From NCBI RefSeq assembly GCF_020520425.1, contig NC_079491.1, positions 5,815,143 to 5,879,142 on the forward strand: a stretch of DNA of 64,000 nt. Direction: 5' to 3'. The notes beneath the pieces are model-generated. The model did not search any database, had not been told where the DNA came from, and was given only the letters and a program-made list of their open reading frames with translations. Below, piece after piece: positions 34,040-42,380 of the stretch. Each line of letters starts with the position of its first letter. The first letter of the stretch is position 1. A program made the translations under genes and the position numbers. The stretch comes from Spinacia oleracea (Eukaryota > Streptophyta > Magnoliopsida > Caryophyllales > Amaranthaceae).

Positions 34040-34996
34040 ACACTCCGAAATAATTGTTATGTTTCGAAATGGAGTGCATCTTGACATCGTTTATTTTTTC
34101 TAACACTTTTAATTACAACAAATTATTATGGGTTGCTACGCTTCGCAGTACAAGTGCCCAAACGGCATTTATTTTCTGTACGGCTACTAGTCACACCATA
34201 CACTTCGTTGAATGCTACGCTTCACAATGGAGTGCCCCTTAACGGCATTTATTTTCTCCAAAGCTACTAATCACAACAACTTTATTATGGACTGCTACGC
34301 TTTACAGTAAAGTGCCTAGACGGCATTTATTTTCTTTACTATTACTGATCACATCCATACACTTCGTTGAATGCTACGCTTCACAATGGAGTGCCCCTTA
34401 ACGGCATTTATTTTCTCCAAAGCTACTAATCACAACAACTTTATTATGGACTGCTACGCTTCACAGTAAAGTGCCTAGACGGCATTTATTTTCTTTACTG
34501 TTACTGATCACATCCATACACTTCGTTGAATGCTACGCTTCACAATGGAGTGCCCCTTAACGGCATTTATTTTCTCCAAAGCTACTAATCACAACAACTT
34601 TATTATGGACTGCTACGCTTCACAGTAAAGTGCCCAGACGGCATTTATTTTCTTTACTGTTACTGATCACATCCATACACTTCGTTGAATGCTACGCTTC
34701 ACAATGGAGTGCCCCTTAACGGCATTTATTTTCTCCAAAGCTACTAATCACAACAACTTTATTATGGACTGCTACGCTTCACAGTAAAGTGCCCAGACGG
34801 CATTTATTTTCTTTACTGTTACTGATCACATCCATACACTTCGTTGAATGCTACGCTTCACAATGGAGTGCCCCTTAACGGCATTTATTTTCTCCAAAGC
34901 TACTAATCACAACAACTTTATTATGGACTGCTACGCTTCACAGTAAAGTGCCCAGACGGCATTTATTTTCTTTACTGTTACTGATCACATCCATAC
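34040..34996. repeat. 159-bp tandem repeat array in the 3' region of the Tat element
   Basis: Five nearly identical 159-bp units start at 34201, 34360, 34519, 34678 and 34837, each opening CACTTCGTTGAATGCTACGC. A more diverged unit precedes them (about 34040-34200). Every unit is itself a dimer of two roughly 80-bp halves that share TGCTACGCTTCACA and GGCATTTATTTTCT. Tandem repeats in this region are known in Tat/Ogre elements and can seed satellites. Confidence 0.92.
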
Positions 34997-35154
34997 ATTA
35001 CCTTTGTGTGTTGATTTGTGCCGCGTTTGTTTTTTGCTTTTTTCTTCCTTCATTTATGGACTGGCCGTATTTGAGGACCGCCCTAATTATACATAACAGC
35101 AAAATGCGGACTGCTATTGCAATCAGTCTGCTCATACATGATCATTATAGTTTT

Positions 35155-38100
35155 TCAAACATAGTACTTTCTCAGAGTACTGGCGTTCCAGGAGTTTTTG
35201 AGCGCGGTACCATCCATTTGCATTAACCGGTATGATCCAGGGACTATTTCCTCCCATATCTGGTATGGTCCTTCCCAATTGGCTGTCAGCTTTCCTTGAG
35301 CATTTCCTTTTCCTGTTGCCGCCGTTCTCCGCAATACCAGGTCTCCCACTCCTAGAGGCCGATGCTTCACTTTCTTGTTGTATGCTCTGCTCATTCTGCT
35401 TTTATATGCTGCCGAACTTACTTCTGCTTTCATGCGGATTTCTGGCATGAAATCCAACTGGTGTCGCAGCAGCTGATCGTTTCTCTCCTCATCGTAGTGA
35501 TGGATTCGCATGGTTGGCAGAGCCATTTCTGCCGGTATGACAGCCTCAGACCCGAAGCTCAATTTGAACGGACTCTCGCCGGTAGCCTCCTTGATAGCAG
35601 TTCTGTTGCACCACAGAATTTCTGGCATAAGATCTGCCCATTTGCCTTTACAGTCCTCTAGTTTCTTTTTCAGAGCAGCCAGGATTTGCTTATTCGCCGC
35701 CTCTGCTTGCCCATTGCTCTGTGGGTGACATACTGATGAGTGAGCTAACTTTACTCTGTACAATCCCAGGAAGCATTGTATGGGTGCACAATCAAACTGT
35801 GATCCATGATCAAAAACTATTGCCTGCGGCAGCCCGAATCTCGTTATTATATTTTTCCATATGAATTTTTTCACCTGGTTTGCCGTTATTTTTGCTACCG
35901 GCTCTGCTTCTATCCACTTGGTGAAGTAGTCCACTGCTACTATCAAGAACTTGCGCCCTCCAGCCGCCATTGGGAATGGTCCAACAATATCCATTCCCCA
36001 TTGTGCGAATGGGATTGGGTTCAGAATGGGCATCAAATCATTGGCCGGCAAGTTTATTACAGCTGAAAACTTTTGACATTTCTCGCACTTTTTTACATAA
36101 GCTCGACAATCTTCTAACATTGTTGGCCAGTAATAGCCTTGCCTTTGACAGATGATGGCAAGGGGTTTTCCACCGGCATGGTTTCTACATGTTCCTTCGT
36201 GCATCTCTTCGATCAGCCTTGCTGACTCGAATGCTGTCAGGCACCTTAAGAATGGCAGGCTAAATGACTTTTTGTACAACCGTCCCCACAGGATGATGTA
36301 CCAAGCCGAGTCCCTTCTTGTCTTTTTGGCCTCTGCAAAATCTGCTGGTAGGGCTCCAGTCTGTATGTATGTTTGGATATTATCGTACCATTCTGAGGTG
36401 GTTGTGATGGCCATGACCCGTATTATCTCCGACTCCGTACTTCGCTTATTCATGACTTCCATCATGACTGTTCTTTTCAAGTCAGCGACATTTGAACTTG
36501 CTAACTTTGATAGGGCGTCTGCCAGTGTGTTCTCTGCTCGGGGTACCAGATTAATGCTGAATTTCTCTAGCTGAGCCGACACCGACCTCAACTTCTCCAG
36601 GTATTTGACCATCGAAGGTTCTTTGGCCTCATATTCTCCGCTGAATTGACTTGCTACCAGCTGGGAGTCTGTTGTCAGTATTACTCTTTTGGCATCTGCT
36701 GCGAGGCACATTTGGATGCCGGCAATTGCTGCCTCGTATTCTGCTTCGTTATTTGACGCGTTAAACGTAAACTTTATAGCATACTCAAAAATGTCTCCTG
36801 CTGGCGATTTCATGATTATTCCAGCCCCACTGCCTGTCTGTGCAGCTGAACCATCCACTGACACATCCCATACTTCAGCTTGTACTTCATCCTCTTGGTA
36901 TGACGCTTCAACTATGAAGTCCGCCAATGCCTGGGCTTTGATTGCAGTTCTTGGCCGGAATTCCAAGTCAAACTCGGACAACTCTATTGCCCATTTTAGC
37001 AACCGGCCTGATGTATCTAGCTTGCTGATGGCTTTTTCGAGAGGAAAGTTTGTTAGCACTTCGATTGTATGCGCATCAAAGTATGGTCTTAACTTTCTAG
37101 CCGCGATGAGGACTGTATATGCCATTTTTTCCACCAACGTGTACCTTGTTTCTGGGCCGTTTAGCACATGGCTCACAAAATATACCGGCTGCTGCCCTTT
37201 GTTTTCTGTTTCGGCTACCAGTACTGCTGCAACTGTCTTTGGCGACGCCGATATGTACAGTTGTAATTTGCCGCCCTCTTTTGCCCTTGCTATTGTTGGC
37301 AGGTTTTTTAAGTGACTTTTTAGAGCTTCAAAGGCCTCTTGCTCTGCCGGCCCCCATTTGAACTTCTTGTTTTGCCTCAGGGTTGTGAAGAAGGGCATTT
37401 GCTTATCTGCCGACTTGCTCACAAATCTGTTTAAGGCGGCCATTTTTCCTGTCAGCCGTTGTATGTCTTTTATGCTCTTGGGTTGCGGCAGACTGATGAT
37501 TGCTTCTACTTTTTCAGGGTTGGCGTCTATGCCACGCTCGCTGACCAAGAAAACCAGGAATTTTCCCGACCTTACTCCGAAGACGCATTTTTTTGGGTTT
37601 AATTTCATCCTGTATTTTCTCAAAGTTTCAAAAGTTTCTCGGAGGTCGCTAACATGATCCTCCTCCTTCCGGCTTTTTACGATAGAGTCATCTACATAGA
37701 CCTCCACGTTTCTGCCTTTTTGGTCGGCAAACACCTTGTCAACCAGCCTTTGATATGTTGCCCCTGCATTTTTCAACCCGAACGGCATCGCCTTATAACA
37801 GAAAACTCCTGCATCTGTGATAAAGGCCGCCTTCTTCCTATCTGATTTATGCAGGCTGACCTGATGATACCCTGAGAAAGCATCTAGGAAACTGAGCATT
37901 GCGTGACCGCTAGTGGAGTCTACCAGCCTATCAATCCGTGGCAGGGGGTAGAAATCTTTCGGACATGCTCTGTTAAGGTTGGTGAAATCTACGCACATTC
38001 TCCATGACCCACTTGACTTTTTTACCATTACCACGTTTGCCAACCATTCGGGGTAGTCACATGGCTCAATGAAACCTGCCGCCAGAAGTTTATCCACCTC

Positions 38101-40359
38101 TTCTTGTATTGCTGTCATTTTTTCCGTGGAGAAATTACGTTTTTTCTGCCGTACAGGCCTAACATTTCTGTCGGCGTTTAATCGGTGAACCATTATCTCT
38201 GGATCGATACCAGGCATCTCATCCGCCGAGAATGCGAAGATGTCAGCGTGCTCTCTCAGCAAGCTTATGAGGTTGACCTTCATGTCACTCCCCATTTCCG
38301 TACCGATCACGACTGTTCTATCCATGTTTCCAGCCTCCAGCTCGATATTTTCTGTCATACCATCTGGCATTGGTCTTGGTGCTGATACCGGCCTTTCATC
38401 AAAGTGTTCCATGTTTAGGTCGGTTCGACCCCTTTTTGTGCGGTTCTTTCTTTTTGACAGTTGTTCTTGCCTTGCCGGCTTAGTAGTCAAGTGTATCTCT
38501 TGCCTTGCCGGTTCAGTAGTCAAGTTCACTTCTGGGACCATTCTTCCCGGTGTTCTCAAAGCGGTCAAGTAGCAGGACCTTGCCGCCAACTGACTTCCCC
38601 TTATCTTTGCCGGCCTTTCCAGGTTCGACATATATATCATTGTCAAGTGATAGGTGGAGACTACCGCCTGCACGTCATGTATGAATGGGCGACCGATGAT
38701 CACATTGTAGGCCGCTGGCACTTTAATGATTAGGAAATCCACCATGAGATCTCGCATTTCGGATCCTTCTCCGATTTTCACCGGCAGCCTTATACTACCC
38801 TCTGGGTACACTGTAGATCCTGAGAAACCGATTACTGGGTAGTTTACCCTTTGAAGTTCGTCCTCTGGTATGTGCAATTGTTTGAAAGCTTCCCAGAAGA
38901 TGATGTTTGCTGAGCTGCCGCCGTCTACCAGTACTCTGTTCACATCGGCATTTGCTATATCAATTGTAAGAACTAGTGGGTCATCATGCGGGAAAATGAT
39001 GCCTCTGCAATCCGATTCCGAGAATGTCATCACTGGTATGCTGGGTGGGTTAGGCCACACTCTTGTGTTATGAAAGTTTACCATGTGCCTGTGTTCCTCC
39101 AAGCTTCTACTGGCGCCGCTTATTGTCCCTCCGTGGACTGGGCCGCCAGAAATTACATACACGGGTGGTTTTTTCCCGCCATCCCTCTGTTCTGCTCTGG
39201 CACTGGTTTCCGGCTGTTTTTGCTCTATTCTAGGCGGCTGATATGGTTGCTCGATTCTAGGGTATTGTTGTTGATTTTGCTGTTGTGGCCGGTATGAATT
39301 GGTAGGGTTTCCTCCCACCGAGTTGTTGTTACCATTTCCCTGCCTTGCCCTATACTGTGAGAAATACCCCTTTCTGACCATATCCTCAATGTTGTCTTTG
39401 AGGTCTCTGCAGTCCTCTGTTAGGTGGCCGTGCTCATTATGGAAGTCACAGAATTTCTTGACATTCCTTTCCCTACTCTGCATTGGTGGCGGCCTTCTCC
39501 AGCCATCCATCTTGTTGTTTATGTTATAAATTGCCGTCCGCGGTGTATTCAGCGGAGTGTAGTTATCAAAGAGTCCTCTGGACTCCCTTCTGTCTTGCCG
39601 GCCTCTCTGCCCTTGTGGATTGGCATTTCTGTTATTCTGGTTTCTCTGCCCTGCCCCTTGCTGATTATTGCTCTGATGAAAATTGTTTCCTCCTTTTCCC
39701 GTCTGTGGGTTATAGCCTGGATTGTACCCGACATTTCCGCCGGTTGCCACTACCACATTGGAGATCTTCATCATTTCATCCCCCCTGATGTACTCGTTGG
39801 CTTTGTGCAGGACGTCACCCAGATTGGTGTATGACTTTCGGCTGAGATATTTCTTGAATTCGCACTCTTGCATTCCCCTCATAAGAGCCAGAACGGCAAC
39901 CTCCTGCTGCAAATTGGGGATAGTGATTGACTCGTTGTTAAAGCGGGTGAGATAATCCCTTAACGGCTCTCTATCTCTTTGAGCGAACGACATCAACTCT
40001 CCCGATGATTTCTTTCTCTTCTGTTTGCTCACAAATCGTGACAAAAACGACGCCTGCAGCTGTCGGAAGCTGTATATGGAGTGTGCCTCTATGCCCTTAT
40101 ACCAGCTCGCTGCAACTCCTAGGAGTGTGGATGGGAACACTTTGCACCACATGGCATCAGAATCAGTGTACAACATCATGTGTTGTTCGAATGTGGTGCA
40201 GTGATCCTCCGGATCTGTCGTCCCATCGTATCTCCCTGTCGGGATTTTTATCCTTTCCATCCTTTCTTCTAGGATTTCTCGGCACAGGGGAGAATCCTTT
40301 GGCTGGATTGTCTGCCGTCTAGCTATCTGTAGAACCGGCGCTCTTCGTTCGTATTCCAC
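35155..40359 (-). CDS. gag-pol polyprotein frame of the Tat element
   Basis: A single open frame of 1734 codons. In order: gag (about 40359-39700), a CCHC zinc knuckle CDFHNEHGHLTEDC (about 39440), aspartic protease VLVDGGSSANIIF (about 38915), reverse transcriptase with YVDDSIVKS (about 37683), RNase H starting DVSVDGSAAQTGSG (about 36870), and integrase with its HHCC finger (about 36200-36060) and the catalytic core (MDIVGPF near 35985, DHGSQFD near 35803, NGQAEAA near 35700). RNase H before integrase is the Ty3/gypsy order. There is no envelope-like gene. The frame looks whole. It is described as part of a transposon fossil. Confidence 0.9.
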   Translation of the reverse strand: MEYERRAPVLQIARRQTIQPKDSPLCREILEERMERIKIPTGRYDGTTDPEDHCTTFEQHMMLYTDSDAMWCKVFPSTLLGVAASWYKGIEAHSIYSFRQLQASFLSRFVSKQKRKKSSGELMSFAQRDREPLRDYLTRFNNESITIPNLQQEVAVLALMRGMQECEFKKYLSRKSYTNLGDVLHKANEYIRGDEMMKISNVVVATGGNVGYNPGYNPQTGKGGNNFHQSNNQQGAGQRNQNNRNANPQGQRGRQDRRESRGLFDNYTPLNTPRTAIYNINNKMDGWRRPPPMQSRERNVKKFCDFHNEHGHLTEDCRDLKDNIEDMVRKGYFSQYRARQGNGNNNSVGGNPTNSYRPQQQNQQQYPRIEQPYQPPRIEQKQPETSARAEQRDGGKKPPVYVISGGPVHGGTISGASRSLEEHRHMVNFHNTRVWPNPPSIPVMTFSESDCRGIIFPHDDPLVLTIDIANADVNRVLVDGGSSANIIFWEAFKQLHIPEDELQRVNYPVIGFSGSTVYPEGSIRLPVKIGEGSEMRDLMVDFLIIKVPAAYNVIIGRPFIHDVQAVVSTYHLTMIYMSNLERPAKIRGSQLAARSCYLTALRTPGRMVPEVNLTTEPARQEIHLTTKPARQEQLSKRKNRTKRGRTDLNMEHFDERPVSAPRPMPDGMTENIELEAGNMDRTVVIGTEMGSDMKVNLISLLREHADIFAFSADEMPGIDPEIMVHRLNADRNVRPVRQKKRNFSTEKMTAIQEEVDKLLAAGFIEPCDYPEWLANVVMVKKSSGSWRMCVDFTNLNRACPKDFYPLPRIDRLVDSTSGHAMLSFLDAFSGYHQVSLHKSDRKKAAFITDAGVFCYKAMPFGLKNAGATYQRLVDKVFADQKGRNVEVYVDDSIVKSRKEEDHVSDLRETFETLRKYRMKLNPKKCVFGVRSGKFLVFLVSERGIDANPEKVEAIISLPQPKSIKDIQRLTGKMAALNRFVSKSADKQMPFFTTLRQNKKFKWGPAEQEAFEALKSHLKNLPTIARAKEGGKLQLYISASPKTVAAVLVAETENKGQQPVYFVSHVLNGPETRYTLVEKMAYTVLIAARKLRPYFDAHTIEVLTNFPLEKAISKLDTSGRLLKWAIELSEFDLEFRPRTAIKAQALADFIVEASYQEDEVQAEVWDVSVDGSAAQTGSGAGIIMKSPAGDIFEYAIKFTFNASNNEAEYEAAIAGIQMCLAADAKRVILTTDSQLVASQFSGEYEAKEPSMVKYLEKLRSVSAQLEKFSINLVPRAENTLADALSKLASSNVADLKRTVMMEVMNKRSTESEIIRVMAITTTSEWYDNIQTYIQTGALPADFAEAKKTRRDSAWYIILWGRLYKKSFSLPFLRCLTAFESARLIEEMHEGTCRNHAGGKPLAIICQRQGYYWPTMLEDCRAYVKKCEKCQKFSAVINLPANDLMPILNPIPFAQWGMDIVGPFPMAAGGRKFLIVAVDYFTKWIEAEPVAKITANQVKKFIWKNIITRFGLPQAIVFDHGSQFDCAPIQCFLGLYRVKLAHSSVCHPQSNGQAEAANKQILAALKKKLEDCKGKWADLMPEILWCNRTAIKEATGESPFKLSFGSEAVIPAEMALPTMRIHHYDEERNDQLLRHQLDFMPEIRMKAEVSSAAYKSRMSRAYNKKVKHRPLGVGDLVLRRTAATGKGNAQGKLTANWEGPYQIWEEIVPGSYRLMQMDGTALKNSWNASTLRKYYV

Positions 40360-40448
40360 GATGGGGACTTGCTCTGTTTCCGGCCATTCTGTTTCCGCCG
40401 GATCCGAGCGCTTTCTTTTTTCTGGGGTGTTTTCTTGATTCAGGGCGG

Positions 40449-40889
40449 TTAGGAGATCCCTAACAGAGTAACAGGTAACTGGGGAACCGTCGGCCTGGTC
40501 TTTCTTAGACTGCTGACTGATCCTGGCTGCTGCGAGGCTGGTAGTTCTGACAAAGCGGCCATCACCGCTGACAGTGTTTTCAATTGCTCTCCCGTGAATA
40601 CTTCCGACAGGGGAGACAGGCGTTCCTGCAGCGTCTGTTCCAGCGGAGTTTTCGGTTGCTCTCTGGCAGGGCTTTCTATTTCTAACTCCTCATCGTCCTC
40701 CACTGTAAATTCTCTTTGTGCCGGTATCGAGGTGTTTTTTGTTATTGGGCTGATAACTGATTGTGCTTGTGACGGATGGACGGGGTTTAGAAGTGAGGGT
40801 TGGAACTTGGAGGTTGTCGCCGGTTGTGGGGTTGTTGCTTTTTCTTGACTTTTCTTTGATTTTTTACCGTCTTTCTGTGAGAAATCCAT
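40449..40889 (-). CDS. Short N-terminal gag frame of the Tat element
   Basis: A 146-codon frame starting MDFSQKDGKKSKKSQEK about 30 bases after the primer-binding site, rich in Lys, Pro and Ser with an acidic patch VEDDEELEIE. It ends before the long frame begins, in a different register. This is either the one break in the element or a point where the family uses splicing or read-through. Confidence 0.6.
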   Translation of the reverse strand: MDFSQKDGKKSKKSQEKATTPQPATTSKFQPSLLNPVHPSQAQSVISPITKNTSIPAQREFTVEDDEELEIESPAREQPKTPLEQTLQERLSPLSEVFTGEQLKTLSAVMAALSELPASQQPGSVSSLRKTRPTVPQLPVTLLGIS

Positions 40890-40921
40890 GCTGACTGTTC
40901 TACCGTTTCAAGGGATAAGGT

Positions 40922-40939
40922 CCCCTCCTTCTAGCGCCA
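40922..40939 (-). promoter_or_regulatory. Primer-binding site of the Tat element
   Basis: Two bases after the 5' LTR the minus strand reads TGGCGCTAGAAGGAGGGG. It starts with TGG, complementary to the CCA end of a tRNA. The priming tRNA is not assigned here. Confidence 0.65.
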
Positions 40940-40941
40940 AT

Positions 40942-41405
40942 TGTTTCGGGTGTGGAATGAGAACAGCTGACTGTGGGATACTGGATTCCTGTCGAGATTG
41001 CCGGTTGATATCTGCACAACAGAATGGATTAACTAGCCTCGGGGGTGGTTCGAGGATCCCCCCTCCGATGCTTAAGTAAGATTACTGAGAGATTAAGAGA
41101 TGATTAAGAAATGATTAGAGAGTAAGAAAGAAGTGTGTTTAAGTGTTTGTGTACCTCATAGCAATAAATGAGGTGCTCCTTATATAGACCAATCCAAGGG
41201 TACGATCTGGTAGGTCCCTTGTGGTTAGATAGCGACCTGTTGATAGTGACCCTTGGCTGGTTGTCTCCATGATAATGCCGGTAGGCTGTCTCGCAGAAAT
41301 GCCGGTAGAGGATATTTACCTAAGATGACCAGGTTACCTGCAGGTTAAGTTTACGTACGGGGAGTTCTGCCGGTACCAGGTGGTGCCGGTAGGACACCCC
41401 GTACA
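40942..41405 (-). repeat. 5' LTR of the Tat element
   Basis: 464 bp with TG...CA ends, matching the left LTR. The TATA-like box on the minus strand is at about 41179-41188. TAAAC follows immediately as the target duplication. Confidence 0.92.
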
Positions 41406-42174
41406 TAAACGATTATAAATTTCCTGTATTTAGGGAGAGAATATCATGCAACGTAAAGAATTGATGCTGTTTATTGCTGCTAACTTGCTCAGTGCTACCC
41501 TGCCAAAACAAAAAGAACGTGAGAAATTAACTTCCCTTATCCGAATTGTGTTTGGTGGGCCAACAAGCCAACCACATATATTGTACGGTGCCAAATTGGA
41601 TGTTAGTATTCGTCGCCCATTTATCACGTGATATACTGATATGTACGTTCCAAATTCCTCTTAACCAGAATCACACCATAATACTTCCAAGATTTTTCTC
41701 ATACAACTCGACTATGATGGCTATGAATGATAGTTCAATTCAGTTCAGTTCAGTTCAACATGTGTCTCCCGTAGACCCGTGGTCCCATGGAGTGATAGGT
41801 CCGACAGGACCGACACAGTGTGTGACCCCATAGTCCATGCGTAAGGGCGTTTTTAAAAGTTTCTAGTGTGTGCGAGGGTAAAATGGGGATTTTCTTGACT
41901 ATTTGAAGGGTAGTTTCGAGAGAAAAGGCAGAGTGGTCTACCTTAGAACATAATCACTCAGCTAACGCTAGAGACTTGTGAAATTTCTATGCTAATGATG
42001 CTTTCATGAAATTTAACTCTACATAATCTTCACAAATTCAACTCATATGTAATGTGGCTGGTCGCAGCCTTGCAGGTGTAATACAGCCAAAATCAGTGGT
42101 AAGTAAGGCCAACAGAGGAGAAAGATGTGATTATAACAGCATGATAAATGCATTATACACTTAATTATCCATAA
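41406..42174. other. Intergenic DNA between the Tat element and the EIF1AD pseudogene
   Basis: Host DNA resuming after the LTR. Open frames (41446-41631 and 41546-41833) have no recognisable domain. There is a short GTTCA repeat at about 41735-41757. No gene is supported. Confidence 0.5.
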
Positions 42175-42380
42175 AAAAAAACATGAATCTACTTTACACT
42201 TTCAGAATAACATGAACTACCCTGAATGACTGAATATATTCATCTCAACAATTAACACAATCAGGGAATTGCGTTTGACAAACAGATTTCTGTGTACAGT
42301 TTGAGTAACATATAGAGATTAATGTCTGTGTACGTGCCACCTGAGTATCTGACTAACATCTGAAAGCTACTACAGAGAAG

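Larger units (their letters stand above)
29042..41405 (-). mobile_element. Complete Ty3/gypsy LTR retrotransposon, Tat lineage (Retand-like)
   Basis: A 12,364-bp element bounded by two 464-bp LTRs with TG...CA ends and a 5-bp target duplication TAAAC (29037-29041 and 41406-41410). Order along the minus strand: 5' LTR (40942-41405), primer-binding site, gag-pol, a tandem-repeat region, an extra ORF on the opposite strand, polypurine-like repeats, 3' LTR (29042-29505). An additional antisense ORF between integrase and the 3' LTR is a known trait of Tat-lineage elements. By eye the LTRs differ at two sites, which at usual plant rates means a few hundred thousand years or less. It looks nearly whole, with perhaps one break or a read-through/splice point between the first gag frame and the rest. 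Confidence 0.9.

Noticed and set aside
34201-34995. Regular repeats resembling a CRISPR array
   Set aside because: Units are contiguous 159-bp tandem copies without unique spacers, inside a plant retroelement.
35232-40848. Many plus-strand frames across the Tat element
   Set aside because: Shadows of the gag-pol frame on the other strand; Cys/Ser/Leu-rich with no domain.
41446-41833. Short plus-strand frames after the right LTR
   Set aside because: No recognisable domain, no splice support, short.
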